Shown: positions 11,497-24,060, counted from the stretch's first letter. The stretch is DNA of 64,000 nt from Oscheius onirici (GCA_932521025.1 OW051472.1:8618001-8682000), one strand, 5' to 3'. Numbers and translations: made by a program. Notes: generated by a model from the letters alone, not told the origin.

Positions 11497-12901
11497 ATGT
11501 CATCGTATGTGTCATCAGCCTTTTCGGCTCTCCGATTTTTCAAAGACTATGCTGTGGCTGCCGGATCGTATTTGATGGCCTCCAAAGGACACAAGTTTGT
11601 TTTCTTCTTTTCCTTCCAGTCCTCACAGGAAATATGAACCAATTAGAGTGACAGTCAGACCACTCATTCGCATTCGTCCTTCACAGAGCTGACCCAGATT
11701 TTTACAGCTGATAAATCGTGGCATTGCCCTGACCGTTTCAAGCCGCATATCCCAAAACTTTTATTGACCTTTTTCTTTCAGAGCGATGCCTACACTAACG
11801 CATATAGACTCCATTACCCGGCTCAGTCCACTTGTCATTCGAGTTCTTGGCCAAAATCCTGGTCCATTCACTCTGCAAGGAACAAATACCTATATTATAG
11901 GAAATGGACCAAGGTTGGCATTGTTTTTTCTTAATGTAAACCATTTTAGACGAATTCTGATTGATACCGGCGAGCCAAACATTGAAAAGTATTTGACTGA
12001 GCTGAAAGGAGCTCTAGATGTATGTTTTTTCGTCGATAATTTAGCTTCCCTTTTCAGGGAGCAGAGATTGAATACATTGTGATAACTCATTGGCACCACG
12101 ATCACACAGGCGGAATTCCGGGTGTTTTGGAGCAGGTCGTTAGAAAGAAGGTTAGATTTCAATGCTGTTTTCATACGTTTGACCTCAGATACCAGTATAC
12201 AAAGTACAAAGAACGGGAAATGGAGAGGATACGAGTCTGTTCAATTACGTGGAAGATGGAAAATCCATCAGCGTCGACGGTGCCACTCTGAGGTTTCAGT
12301 TATTTCGTTCTTGACAAATAGTTGACTTGTAGATTCGTATACACGCCTGGCCACACCATCGACCACAGCGCACTATGGCTGGAAGAGGAAAATGCGCTAT
12401 TCAGGTGATTGTTTTTTAAACATTTTTCACAATTCACCTTTAGTGGCGATTGTATACTTGGCGAAGGAACGACCGTCTTCGAAGATCTCCATTCGTACAT
12501 GGACTCGCTGAAAAAAATTCGAAATCTGGAAGCTACTCGCATCTATCCAGGTTTTTGCTGTAACTTACTTTTCAAACATGCCGAAAACTTTAGGTCACGG
12601 TCCCGTAATCGAAAAAGTGAACGATAAGGTCGACGAGTACATTTTACATAGACAGAAGCGAGAAGATGAAATCATAAATGTGCTCAAAAACAGCGCCAAC
12701 ATCTCGTCAATGGATATCACCAACGCCGTCTACGAGGTAATTTTTGTAATTTATTCTTTCCAAGAGTACTTTCAGGGAACTCCGCTCTCTGTTCGTCTAG
12801 CCGCATTGAACAACGTGAAATTAGTACTGAACAAGTTGCAAAAAGACGGAGTAGTCGAAAAAGTCGGCTTCGAACTCTACTCCTATGCAGCCAAGTTGTA
12901 A
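11497..12901 (+). CDS. LACTB2: LACTB2-type metallo-beta-lactamase-fold endoribonuclease
   Basis: Exons 11497-11594, 11782-11913, 11950-12019, 12058-12150, 12189-12292, 12333-12404, 12444-12550, 12594-12736, 12776-12901 sum to 945 nt, 314 residues. The MBL fold is clear: [20 protein letters not shown], the zinc motif [26 protein letters not shown] and [16 protein letters not shown] winged-helix-like C-terminal part follows ([13 protein letters not shown] to the stop), as in LACTB2. Human LACTB2 is a mitochondrial single-strand endoribonuclease. Here the first exon adds a 33-residue N-terminus rich in Ser/Ala/Phe with one acidic residue ([20 protein letters not shown]), consistent with a targeting peptide. 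The ATG follows a TTTCAG by 12 nt, a likely trans-splice or 5' UTR acceptor. An internal ATG at 11786 could start a shorter form. AATAAA lies downstream near 12933. Confidence 0.93.
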
Positions 12902-12999
12902 TGTAGATTTGTAACATTTTGTGCAAAACAGTGATAATAAAAGTTATATGTCTCAATGGTCGTGGATATTTTCGCGAATGTGCTACTCGGATACAGACA

Positions 13000-14700
13000 G
13001 AACGAACAACAACATGTACATCAGGAGATGCTGTAACTGTGTAAACGATGAACAAAACGCCGTGACAAAACACCGGGACGGCATCCGCCGCCTGCAGGCT
13101 GGAGAAATTTCAATCCATGGCCAGGGTTCGGCTCCCCGTGTGTCAAAGTGTTTCAAATGCTTCGATAGGTCTAGACATGTGCGCTTGGACCGGCTGGGAA
13201 AAAATCGCCTTCAGTGCGGGCAAAAGAAATTCTGCACGCCTTTTTTCTGGGGTTTTTGTGTTTCCCCAGTCATTGTGAACAAATACCGACTAGCACAGAA
13301 AAAAAGTTAAGCAAAAAAAGACAAATCTGCAAAGAAAAACGAAAAATAAGACGAAATTCGCGAAAAAAAATCGACAAAATTCGTGTTTTTTTACCAACGA
13401 ATAGCGGCAGTCAGGCAATTCTTTAAAGGACTGGCGGCAAGGTTCCCGTCACGAAATTTCGAAAATCACGGCCGTGGCGTTGGATTTTATTCCATTTTGT
13501 TCAACTTTGATGATTTTTCGCAGTTTTCTAGCAGCTTTTTCTCGTTTTCGACTTTCGAAAAATGCAACTCAGCGTATAAAACAACCTACTTGATGTAAAA
13601 TCCGCGAGAAAAATCGAATTTCAGAGCGGCACGGCTGTTTTAGTGAGAAAACTTCCATTTGATGCCAATCCAGCATCAAAACGGTTGTTTTTCACGGCTT
13701 TTGATGAAAAATAGGTTTTTATACGCGTAGAATTCGACTACAACGTCGAAAATGTAAAAAAAATGCCAAAAAAAATTACCTAAATAAAATCTAAAAAAAA
13801 ATAAAATCGGATTTACGCAGGAAATTTCAAAATGGCGCGCAAACATGGGTGCCGCTGTTTGGAAATGAACCATAAAGCGCGTCTGCAGCTACGAACTTTG
13901 ACGATGCGGTTCTACTGTATGTTGCCGCGGGAATTCAAAACGATAAAAACAACGTTTTTGACGGAAGTTTATTTGTTTTCTCGAGTGTTTTCACATATAA
14001 GTTGCCCATTTGAGACAACCAGTCGAAAACTTACAAGAAACTATCGAAAGAAAGCAAATAGGTCCTCAAAAATACAGTTTCCGGGGAACGACGTAGAAAG
14101 TCGGCATTTCCTCCCATTTTTCTTGCACATTTTTGATTAATTTCAGTTTAAATGACCTTTCTTGACATTACTTTACAACAAACAACAGAAATGGAGCTGA
14201 AATCGTCGAAAAATTGATAAAAATCCAAGTTTTGACAGCTTTTTTGGCGTTTCGCGCCATTTTATTTGTTTTGTGCGCATCTAGTTAGTGCCTACGCTCC
14301 CAGTAGCTGCAGACTCGCTTTAAAAAGCGCGGATACAAGTGGGTCCCGTCACGAATCTGATAGTACGTAGCCTTGTCCTAAGAAGTGCACAACTTTGTTA
14401 TTTTCGGATTTTCTCGTCGTTTTTCCTGTAACCTTGCCAAAATTTCTTCCAACTTTCTAGGCTATTTTGTTCATTTGAAAAAAAGTGTTGGTGACACCGC
14501 AAAAATCTAGCAAATAACAAGTTTACTAGCAACTGTATTTCTCTAATTTTTTGTAGCTCTGCTTTTCGCGAAAATAGTGTTTTGTCCTTTGCAGGATGCA
14601 TCTGTTATTGAAATTTTACTTCCTGGCTGCGATGTTGCATCGTTTCGTACATGACCTCTTTTTACTGAAATTCTCGATGATGTGTTAGACTTTTTTTTTA
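13000..14700. repeat. Gene-poor block of nested fold-back DNA
   Basis: No gene is supported. At least two imperfect palindromes are visible. Around 13549-13740, AGCGTATAAAACAACC faces a degenerate complement near 13715-13735 (GGTTTTTATACGC). Around 13830-14325, ATGGCGCGCAAAC and GCGTCTGCAGCTACGA face GTTTCGCGCCAT and GTAGCTGCAGACTCGC. TCCCGTCACGAA occurs near 13447 and again near 14343. A B-box-like GGGTTCGGCTCCCC lies near 13124. Long A/T runs are common. It reads as accumulated non-autonomous DNA elements between LACTB2 and TFG. The TFG 5' flank lies in the last few hundred bases. Confidence 0.55.
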
Positions 14701-14725
14701 TTACTCCAATAATTTTCAGACCAAC

Positions 14726-15862
14726 ATGGTATCTGCAAACGGCAGCACGACGACAATTCTGAAGGCCCGTTTCGGGAACGACGTCCGCCGCAAATCCATC
14801 CACCATTGCTCCGATTTGACGCTGAATGATCTGGCCCTGATGCTGCAACGTGTCTTCTCCATCAATAGCACCGACATCCAGTTGAAGTATCGCGATTCTG
14901 GTAAGCTTTCTCTATTTAGATCTTTTATACTTCGTTTCCAGAAGGCGACTTCATCACCATCGCCGACGATACGGATCTGCTTCTGGCTCTTCATGAGCCC
15001 ACACTCTTCGTTGAAGTCATCGTCGGAGCCGAGTCCAGCGCAACTGCTCTCTTCCAGCAGATTCAGAAGATCCAGGAGGATGTGGGAAAGCTTTCCCTGC
15101 TGGCCAATTCTCTCGCCGCAAATCAGACTGTAGGGGAGAAGAGCCACAAGAACAGCCAGTATTCCCCGCCATCTTCGCCTCTAGCGGCTGACGTGAAGAG
15201 CGAGGTACCACATCGTTTTTCAACTTCATCCTTATTTTTTGTAGGAATCTCATGATGACGGGGTCATCACCTCGACGAGCGATGTATCAGCCCCTCTGGA
15301 GCAGGACAGTTTCGCTCCTCCAATGTCCCAGTACTACCAGCCTCCTCAGCAGCAGTTCAGCGTACGTTTTTAAAGTTTATTCACTCAAAAGTAAGGTTTT
15401 GTCATTTTGATGAATTTATCCCTGCAGGCAAAGTATGAAAATAGAATATTACTATTTAGGCTCCTCGTCAGTTCGCTCCGACGTCGAATGTCCCCACACC
15501 TATCCAGCCTGAGGCTCAGTACAGCTTTTCTGGAGGCATGCCTCCTGCTCCCGGACACTTTGCGCCGCCTCCATCTCCTTATCAGCACAACCCGGGAGCT
15601 ACTCAGTTCGCTCCTCCTCTTCAGCAGTTTAACGTGAGTTTTTTTCATTCTCAAAAAGAAAGTGAGCCTGCTCTTCTAATAGTTCAAGTTGACAATAAGT
15701 AACTAGTTTCAGGCACCTCCTCAATTCGCTGCTCCTCCACAGATGGGCGGCCCGCCAATCGGAGCTCCACCGATGGGAGCTGGTATGCCCGGACAGAATC
15801 CGTTTGCTCGAGGACCAGGTGGCCCGGCTGGACATTATCGCCAACCTCCCTACCATCAATAG
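14726..15862 (+). CDS. tfg-1: TFG (PB1-domain ER-exit-site scaffold)
   Basis: Exons 14726-14900, 14942-15204, 15245-15361, 15460-15633, 15713-15862 sum to 879 nt, 292 residues. The N-terminal PB1 domain (ILKARFGNDVRRKSIHHC, KYRDSEGDFITIADDTDL) is followed by a short coiled coil (FQQIQKIQEDVGKLSLLANS) and a Pro/Gln/Ala-rich disordered tail (PQFAAPPQMGGPPIGAPPMG). This is the TFG layout. TFG (TFG-1 in C. elegans) binds SEC-16 and organises COPII carriers at ER exit sites, and its PQ-rich tail drives assembly. The ATG is 6 nt after an ATTTTCAG, a likely trans-splice acceptor. A possible polyadenylation signal, ATTAAA, is near 15944. Confidence 0.92.
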
Positions 15863-15953
15863 TTCCCCAATAACCCCTTTCGTGTTGTTTCTATCCTCCC
15901 CTTTTTCTCTTATTTACTAGGTCCATTGTGTTTACTGTGTAAATTAAAGTTTT

Positions 15954-16389
15954 ATGATTCAATCGAGAACGTCAGATATAACGGACAAACTTCTGAAGAA
16001 CTTGCTTTTTGGCCAGTATGTAGCGAAGAAACGAAATAGTTCTGATAGCTTGTTGTAATGATTATTGGGTAGTGTAATTATAGGAGGACTTGCAAGAAAT
16101 ATGGCACTAGATCGAGGTAATGAAACGTTTACGTCCTTGGCAGTAAATCTACCTTCTTTTTTTTAGAAGAAAGCTACGCGATTGTCACCATTGTTTTTGG
16201 CTGTGTCGCAGCAAATTTGGCTCTATCTTCTCGGATTTCTTGCTTTCAAAAAGGTCTGTAATATTATTGAGACTGAAAAATGTTCAAGTTCAGTACAAGC
16301 ACAAAATTTTCGGTTCGTTCAACGCGGACGATCTTTTCAATAGTCAATGGGCTTCTCAACCGCCAAATCGGCCAGTTCAATCCAGATAA
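15954..16389 (+). CDS. Possible small membrane protein, exon chain unresolved
   Basis: A frame spliced across 16253-16295 encodes KKATRLSPLFLAVSQQIWLY, LLGFLAFKK, then YKHKIFGSFNADDLFNSQWA and a stop at 16387-16389. One hydrophobic segment is flanked by Lys, which suggests a small single-pass membrane protein. A candidate first exon (15954-16015, MIQSRTSDITDKLLKNLLFG) has a good GTATGT donor, but the middle exon needed to join them does not keep this frame. Either the first exon is different or another frame is used. Not recognised. It begins within 100 bp of the TFG stop codon, so an operon with TFG is possible. Confidence 0.3.
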
Positions 16390-16410
16390 AAACTTCAATG
16401 AACTTTTGTT

Positions 16411-16875
16411 TTATAACATGTCGAGACTGGGTTCATAATGGGCCCTTCTCCATTGTTTGGCCTTTTGAAGTTGTGAGCTGAGACTGTTGAGGGACTGGTC
16501 ACTGTCTCGGTGTTCTAGTCGAGGAGGTAGGTCGTCGAGGCGGGAGTAATCGAAATCTGAAAGACCTGAATACTCAAAGTTCCATTTTGTGGCTCGACTT
16601 ACCATCATCCGAATCAATCCTCGAGTCTATTCGGTCGTGAAAGATGGGATTAATCGCGCTGTCGTGAGAATTCCTTGAAAGCAGATCATCAATCGTTGAC
16701 TCCGAGTCGAGTGTTGTGGGTGGATCACCTAAAAGCCGAATTCCCTTGAGTTTCTCCAGCTGTTCACTACCAAAGAGCGTCGCCTCCTCGTCCGTTCTAG
16801 TCGTCACAATGCCTTGGTCAAAAAACAAAATGGTCGTGTCCACATGAGGCGACAACTGTTTATCATCTGCTCTTC
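16411..16875 (-). CDS. Unrecognised acidic protein, C-terminal exons
   Basis: Two exons (16603-16875 and 16411-16556) join by a canonical intron into one frame ending DYSRLDDLPPRLEHRDSDQS and then EPSLDML. The protein is rich in Asp/Ser/Arg, with no membrane segment, and is probably disordered. The 5' exon starts after a TTTTTAG acceptor at 16876, so at least one upstream exon is missing from my model. It overlaps tail to tail with the plus-strand small gene above. I do not recognise it. Confidence 0.45.
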
Positions 16876-16899
16876 CTAAAAACAAGTTGTTTCTTTTGG

Positions 16900-18768
16900 G
16901 GAACGAAAAGTGATAAGAGGTATCAGTTTTGCAGCTGAGGATGTTTTCAAACGCTTATTTGGGCCCCAGTCAGTTCTTTCCAATTCATAGGTAAGTTGTT
17001 CTAAAACTGAACTACAGCAGCTGAATTTTAGACCATGGGTTCGAACTCCTGGACGCTGATAGACTGTTTTTACATACTTGAAATAAATTGTCTGTTTTCT
17101 CTTAGTCTACCAAAAACTGTCTCTCCCACCCACCCTCTGGAATCAGCAGCGGCGGTGGCATCGGTGGTTCCACGTAAGAAATGGAGACCTTCTGTCCGGC
17201 TCTGCTCATTATCTCTTCAAATTCTCCACAAGTGGTCGACGGCCTTCCGCTATCCGTGCTCTCGTGTGAGACGGGAGTCTTTATATCTGGAACTTGTCAA
17301 AGGAATCTATAATTGTGCTGTCCCCCGCCTTTCACAGCTAACGAACCGGATCTTTTCAGACAAAAAGTGTGTGACTCACTTGAAAATTTCAAAAGAGGCA
17401 GATGCAGCAGTCCGCATTTCCGATCACAAGGCCATTTCGGACAATAGATTGTCGGTATTTTGATGATAAAATGGCGGTACATCTGAAACACCTGGTGGGA
17501 TTGGCTGCCGATGAAGGAGATTAGAAGAAAATGCCACGAGGCATTAACAAGAGTGGCTTGTTATTAGGAGAGATGACTTAAAGATGAAAGACAGATCAAG
17601 GGAGCTGATCAGTTTTTATGAAAGCATAGATATCGAAGCACACATAAACTGTAGTCAATCCGAAGATAATACCGGTTCACGGGTCAAAAGAGGTAAATCA
17701 GGAGCAGTTTTTGTTTTGCGAGAATTCTCAATCAGTCTACAGAGACAGTCCACTACTGACAGAAAAACGACTCGTCAAATGGATACTTTGTTCGATACAG
17801 AAAGGGTTGGATATTAACAAATGGCAAAACCGTTTTCGGTTGACGGGAAAGTCTTTCGTAACATTTTCAATACAGTCTTGTTTATTAGCGAGCCTTTCAC
17901 TATGTAAACAAAAATAGTTTTCGAAAACGGTTTAGGTTTAATCCAGAGTCAGACCGCCCGGAATAAGCTAATTCAAAGTGTGTTTAATGACAGAAACATG
18001 GAGAACAGTGAAACTGTGGTCAACGAATCGGAAAAGGATGAGTCGAGACTGGGAAAATGTGGGGCGAAACACCCTGGCAACCGGGGGGTAACTCGGTGAA
18101 GATGAGAGGTTGAGGCGGGACCAGCAAAGGAAGACTGAAGTAGATTAAGGGGCAAGGACGGAGTCTCTGATACAGTAACTTTGACTGACAGATAGATAAA
18201 ATGACAGGGAAAGGAAAAAAAAGAGCAGGACAAACTGGCCCAGTCGAGGCGTCACCGACTGACAGAGCTCGTCTTTCAATAAGCTCTAATTGTGAATCTG
18301 CCATAAATAGGGAATAGTTATCGTTGGATGGAAATATACTGATCAGGATGAAATTACCGAAACAGGTAGCGAAAGATGGAGACAATATCTTTTCGGTGGT
18401 TTTACAGTTGAACAGTTCTGTGTGAATTATTCACCTCAGTTCATTCAGTTTCCGTTCTCATTGTAATGATTTACTGTGACAGTCTTTGGTAATCGCTAGA
18501 TTCGTCGCACTGAAATTGAAGAAGTTTGACAAAAGGACTACGAACATCGTCAAATGTCCAGGTGTTATAAGTCTCTTCGTCAGTTTCTTGGAGACACCTC
18601 ATTCAGATTCATTTCTGTTTCGACTCCCGTCTCGGGTCACTGCCGCACTCGTATGGCTACAGCTTCCGGTGTTGTCGCGTAGCGCGCTCGCGCAGCTTGA
18701 CAGTTGTGACACAATAGGCAAACATCCACCCTCTGGCATATGCTAATGCTCAGTCCACTCCTCACCCG
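16900..18768. other. Mostly non-coding stretch with one doubtful small gene
   Basis: A doubtful plus-strand gene may lie at 16941-17185: MFSNAYLGPSQFFPIHR has a GTAAGT donor, and a later Gly-rich piece (SGISSGGGIGGST) ends at a stop, but no acceptable intron joins them. The start of the minus-strand acidic protein may also be here. From 17200 to 18768 I see only short frames without splice context. The last few hundred bases precede the cysteine-rich secreted gene and may hold its promoter. Confidence 0.3.
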
Positions 18769-19860
18769 ATGAGCACCTTTCTGTTACTCCTTCTCGTCGC
18801 CTCCGTCCAGCTTGCTGAAGTCGAAAAGGACCAGTGCACGAGCCAGATCCAGGAGAAGGTACGACAATGCGTTGATCCACTATACAGAAGTGGCGCTCTG
18901 GCTGAGAGTGAATTCACGTGGCAGAAACTGTTGACCAAGACAAAACAGTACATGCATGACGTTTGCCAGTGAGTTCCTTCCAATGTTTTCGAAAGGACAA
19001 ATTTCAGCAACTTCTTTATTTTTGACCTATGCATCGACCCATACAAGGATATCTGCTTCGGGTCAAATGACGCCCGATTCCACTATAATACTGCTCTCCA
19101 AATCTTGGATTTTGTTTGCCGAGACGGATATGGGGGTGAGCTTTGGGAATCTCGTTGGGATTTTGGTAGAAACTTGGAGAAATACAATAAGATCCTCTCA
19201 TCAGTCTGTAAACTTCCAGCGAAACCAAATGACCCACTTCTTTCTTGCTTATATGCTGTCCATATAGTGTAATAAATTTATCCTCCTTCCTACAACATAG
19301 TATAAGCTGCAATAGTTTGATCCTCTGGCTATACTTGGATACAGACACTAAATCATACTCAATTTGTTCCCTTTTTAAGGGATCTCGACCAAAACCATTG
19401 AAAAAGGCCCATGTGTTTGGTCCGACTCTGGAAAGTTCAGTATTGACGTCTATGAACCTTGTTTTAATTGTTCTCGAGAGAGCCTCTTTCAGAAATGATG
19501 CGTAGCATGGAGTGTTTCACGCGAACTCTGACCAGAGCTGAAATGATGCAGTGTCAGGCAGAAATGGTCGCTGACACAAAGAAGATCCCTTCAGAAGGTC
19601 CACAGACGAGGAATGCCACAGCTTGCGGGTAGACAGACTTTTTCAATCGTTTCAAGCCGATTCATTTCAGAGCAATGAAAAATTACGTGGACTGTGTGCG
19701 TTATCCCATCAGATACGAGTGTGGCTACAGAGCATGGGCTCTTGTTAGAGAGCTGATAGTCCGACCAACTGAGGTACTTCTTCCGGGATGTGTTCTTAGC
19801 TCTTCGAACATTTTTACGTTAATTGTACCTATTGTCATTCTCGTTTTGAGCTTACTATGA
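18769..19860 (+). CDS. Secreted cysteine-rich nematode protein, probably GPI-anchored
   Basis: Exons 18769-18968, 19008-19135, 19493-19628, 19671-19860 sum to 654 nt, 217 residues. A strong signal peptide (MSTFLLLLLVASVQLA) is followed by about ten spaced cysteines (QIQEKVRQCVDPLY, HNFFIFDLCIDPYKDICFG, AMKNYVDCVRYPIRYECGYR). It ends in a short polar spacer and a hydrophobic tail with no basic stop (NIFTLIVPIVILVLSLL), typical of a GPI signal. The cysteine spacing and size resemble nematode DUF19/T20D4.11-like secreted proteins, whose function is poorly known. The family assignment comes from recalled pattern only. The third intron-spanning gap (19136-19492) is long for this window. Confidence 0.72.
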
Positions 19861-20004
19861 ATGGTCTACATTTCGATGAACAATGAACCAAAAGGTTTCT
19901 GAAGAGAACACATAAATGAAGTTAGAATCATTATTGCCCAGCTGGGAGGCGATTTTTACATACAATAGCTACAATTTACAAATATGTACAATAGTGAATC
20001 TTAT

Positions 20005-21009
20005 TCATACATTCTCTTGCTTCCAGAGTCGTTCCAGTGATATGAGCTTTGATAACGAACGCGGAGAGGATTTAACATCCGCTGTAACATACTTCAATTT
20101 TTGAAAAATGGAGGAAAAACGTACTAGATGAGGGGAGATTTCCTCCATAAGTCTGGCCGCTATATCGCTAGGAAGATCTTTTAGCGCAAGTCGGACGGCT
20201 TCTTCTCCATGACTAGCTAATTTGCGGTACATTCCTCTTAGGAAAATATAACTAAAATTGATGTTTACCGTAAAACCTCTATTAGAAGCCCCCCCCCCCC
20301 CCCCCCCTTTCGAAAAATACGCAATTACGTACGCATTTTTTTCAGATGGAAGGAGATAATTTTCATCTTCACTATTATTTTTCCTAGATAGATATTGATG
20401 CTGGCTACCAGGAAAAAATGTAAAAAAAAGTTGAAAAAATTTTCCTTCAACCCGAAAAAAATGCGTACGTAATTGCGTATTTTTCGAAAGGGGGGCTTCT
20501 AATAGAGGTTTTACGGTATCACGAAATGAAGAATAACCTACTTGTAACCAGCAAACTCGCATTCCAGAAGCGCGTCGACCAGAGTCTCCGGTTTGAGATG
20601 AACCCCCGGTTTTTCTATTTCCACCTCCAGAAAATGCTTGACCTCGTTTGTTAGTGATGGAATGATGAATCGTCTCGAGCACATAATCAACGACGCCAGG
20701 TTATGGTCTGAAAAGTTTTTTTTAGTGAAATGAATGTAAAAAGAAGACGTACATACCTGTGAAATTCTTGTTGATTTCGTAGTTGCGATCAGGACATACA
20801 AACTCGAGCATGGCTAGGACTTCGTTGTAATCCATGTCGTCTATCACGACAACTCCATTTTGTGCTTCCGAGAAATCTTGGGAAAAACAAACGTGATGAA
20901 AATACGGCGAAATTTCGGACATGAAATGGCTGTTGACGAACAGAGATCCGCCCTTCAGACGTAATTCGAATTTTCGTAATGCACTGCTGGAGGCGAAGCG
21001 CGAGGTCAT
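20005..21009 (-). CDS. BTB-domain protein
   Basis: Exons 20757-21009, 20542-20707 and 20005-20236 sum to 651 nt, 216 residues. The frame starts MTSRFASSSALRKFELRLKG. The BTB/POZ core is visible: GSLFVNSHFMSEISPYFHHV, then VVVIDDMDYNEVLAMLEFVC and DHNLASLIMCSRRFIIPSLT. This is the standard order of a BTB fold in nematode BTB and BATH proteins, but no MATH domain precedes it. Such proteins usually serve as CUL3 adaptors. The second intron (20237-20541) is 305 bp and about 83% of it is one fold-back MITE, whereas the first is about 50 bp. The upstream region 21010-21400 has no further exon that I can support. Confidence 0.78.
20265..20518. mobile_element. Family-1 fold-back MITE, full-length, in BTB intron
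   Basis: Terminal inverted repeats TACCGTAAAACCTCTATTAG and CTAATAGAGGTTTTACGGTA. Subterminal inverted motifs follow (CGCAATTACGTACGC and GCGTACGTAATTGCG). A run of about 19 C occurs in the left arm. It starts and ends in TA. It has no coding capacity. The same termini recur at 43544, 53709 and 55918, and one end only at 32661 and 51399. Confidence 0.9.
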
Positions 21010-22780
21010 CTGAACGAAAGATCATTTACGATAAAAGCAGGAAGAATGATTAGCAGAAAGGAAAAACAATGGAAATACCGGTCGGAGACTGGAACACATG
21101 GAACAAGAGAAAAGAGAGAAGGCGCGGAGATCGATTGCGAGCAAGAAGTGAATGAATGTGTATGGCAGGAAGCCGGGATAGCTCGAAAAAGGCACATGAC
21201 CGGCGACTATCAGTAGCCATTTCGATGTCACAAATGACCAAGAAGAAAACAATCTTTATTGCTTCGAAAACAAGACGGTTTTGATGGAAAACACGACTTC
21301 TGTGCATATATTTAGGGAAGAAATGTAAATTTTAGTCTAAAGGCGAAGCTGTTAACATAAGTTGCAAGCAAGTTTGAAGGTCAACTTTCCCTTGCCAGTT
21401 TTGTTGGCAGTTTACTTCGAAAAACAGACTATATAATGCCGAGCTAGGTAGGTTGTTGAAAAAAAACAAGAGAAAACGAGGAAAAAATGTCCTGTGAAAA
21501 AAGATGTTTCAAATTTGCCGCCCAAACAGAAACTGGAAGTCAGTATTTTTTTCTATGTCTCTGGCAGACTTCAACATTTCTAAAAACAAAAATAAGTTGA
21601 AGATTCAGTAGCATTGATCAATTGAGCGGGGAACCGGGGTAGGAAATAAAAATAAAAGTCGGCTACTCAGAAGGGATGAGAAGAGACTGTGTAACAGTCA
21701 TATCAGAAACAGCTGGTTGGCAGCCATGAAACCGACCACACTGACACACTAAAGATATGTTTACTGCGGGCGGAACAGGACGTCGTTTTGCTCAAATATT
21801 TGAAAGACGTCCCCCCTGATAAATAAACTTACACTACCCGGTACAGGAGGATAAGATAAGACAGAAGAAACTGGTTTTCGCAAAAGGGGACTGTATTATT
21901 CGGTACTTTACATATCTTTCGAGATAGTTCTTTACTCTGACCATCTACGGAAGAAATCCCGCTGGACCCAATGCCTCTTGCTCACAATCATCAGGTTTTG
22001 GGGTTACCTCTGCTGAAACTTGGAACAAGATGGTTTGTTGGACAGAAAGAGGCCACTTTGTTCTGGCTGACTATCCTACGTTTTGCCGGTCTCGGGAACA
22101 ACAAAAATAGAGTTATGGTAATGAGATATTCTGATTGCAAAAAAACCCATACTTGTTACAGAAATTTCGCTTTCTCTTGCTTCTCATGCCATCTCTCTGC
22201 CCTGCAGAGCCTCATCTCTCAATTCTACTGTTCAAATGTGATCAGTCGGAAATCATACCTAAGAAATTGGTTCTGTTTTACTTCTAATTATAACCCATTT
22301 TTTGCTGATTTTTGTAGATATCTGATACTTTTCGTCCGTCTTCTCTCACACGTCTTCTACTGTGCGGACAAAGCACGGAAAGAAGCCATTTATTTGCTCG
22401 TTTCCGAGGAGTGAGAAAAGGATGGCATCTGGTCACTGGAGCCATGCCCGTCAACACGATTTTCGACAATGATCGACAGAAAAAAATGGCCATTTTCCGA
22501 ACTGAAAAAACTTGAGTTACATCGGAAGAGCCTTCCACGAAGTCACAATTACAGGATTCCATTGATACGGACTCTTTCTACTCTGATAATAATCTACTCC
22601 TTATATCGATACGGACTCTTTCTATGTCCGTCCGTCGGTCACATTTTTGTTTCGGATGGAAAAAATTTCTAAATATATCCATCTTATGCAGTTTTTTACG
22701 CTGATCCCGAAAAACATTTTATTTTTTTTAATTTGATGCGATTTTTGCGGCGAAAAAAGCATTTTAAAAACCGAAAAAAT
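21010..22780. other. Gene-poor stretch
   Basis: No gene is supported between the BTB start codon and the tRNA-like repeats. Several short frames exist on both strands, but none has matching splice sites or family features. A weak repeat of about 70 bp around 22186-22255 (CCATCTCTC, GTGATCAG) resembles 26063-26135. Confidence 0.35.
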
Positions 22781-22789
22781 GTCGTCGTG

Positions 22790-23210
22790 TGTTAGGAGTT
22801 AGACTAAGGAGTTAGCGCCGAGCTGGAGGTCAGGGGTTCGAGTCTACCTCGAGGCGAAATTTTTTTTCTATTTTTTTTCTAACATAATTTTAGGTGCTGA
22901 GTCCGAATTTAATATTTTCGAAGTGCCCCCGTGACATCAGACAAGTCGAAAAAGTCGAATTTTCAGAAATCTGCGTGTAATGAGGGTATTCTGGGGTTTT
23001 CGGGTACGCTGAGTCCGAATTTGTTACTCTCCAGATGCAGAGATGTATCTACATGGCGTAATGACAAATGTTTTAATTATGAAGCGGAATGTCAGGGGTT
23101 CAGATCCGATCCGCAGTCAATCATTTTTTCTATTTTTTTCTAACGTAGTTTTTAGTTCTGAATTCGAATTTAGTACCCTCCAGACTCCCATGACGCCAGA
23201 CAGTCCTTTA
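22790..23210 (+). repeat. Tandem SINE-like tRNA-derived repeats
   Basis: Two diverged copies of one unit. The first carries GGTCAGGGGTTCGAGTCTAC (B-box-like) at about 22830. The second carries TGTCAGGGGTTCAGATCC at about 23082. Both are followed by the same tail, a T-rich tract with TTTTTTCTA then a GAGTCCGAATTTA or GAATTCGAATTTA motif and CATGACGCCAGACA-like sequence. No tRNA cloverleaf can be completed. Interpreted as a tRNA-related short interspersed element, present here in tandem. Confidence 0.5.
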
Positions 23211-24060
23211 AATTAGAGAAGACAAGTTGCATCACTTCCTCAGCCGCAACGAGGGCGGCTGCCGAAGGCAGCCAGCCCGAGTCTGCTCGTTATGGAGTTT
23301 TTTAAACAACTGGCGCGCCCAGTCTAACAAAGTTTCTTCCGCATTCACCCTGTCCCAAAAACCGCTGTTGCGAACGCTGGCTCGAAGGTACTGTACTTGT
23401 AGAAAACAGCAAGAGAGAGAAAGCTGTCCCGAAACCGCTGACGAATTTACTGAGGTCAATTTTTTTGTATTTTTCGAATCCGCTGGTTAAAACAAAGAAA
23501 CTATAGTATAACAACGTCTTTTCTAGTCTTTTTTTCCGTTATAAGGCGAGAGAGTGGATAGGCAGGGTGGGGTTAGTTGGTAGTCAAGCAGTGCCCAACG
23601 AACAGTTCACTGAACCAAGAGAGACAATGTGAAGCCCTTTTAAGGCTCTGAACTGTTCAGTAGCTCCAAACTAAGGCAGTGGACTGAGAACAGTGAGCTC
23701 CTTCAGTAGTATCTGTATCAAGCTCTATGTGTTCAAACTTCAACTCAAAGGGGAATCTACTCGGGTCTTCTTCAGTTCTTTTTCGGAAAGCAAACTTTTC
23801 ATAATTATTAAAAGAATTGAAAACTTTTGAAAAAAGCGCTAATTATAGTAGACAATTCAAAACTTTTTGAAAAAGTTAGGGAAATTGTTTCCAGACAAGA
23901 GTTTCCAATAGTTGTTCGCTTCTGGTTCTGGTAGATCCACGTCAAAAAGGGAAAGGAAATGCATCAAAACCTCTCAAAGAGCTGGGTTTGGAAGTGGGAA
24001 AGAGTCTATGGGAAGGGAAATCGGTCAGGGGAGAGAGTGGGAGAGGAAGAAAGTAATGTG
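23211..24060. other. Non-coding flank
   Basis: No gene supported. Short overlapping frames around 23230-23500 on both strands have no splice context. The part nearest 24060 is downstream of the minus-strand cystatin-like gene. Confidence 0.3.

Noticed and set aside
12921-13310. Plus-strand frame of 129 codons after LACTB2
   Set aside because: It starts after the LACTB2 stop, spans its polyadenylation signal and runs into repeat-rich DNA; no domain or splice signals.
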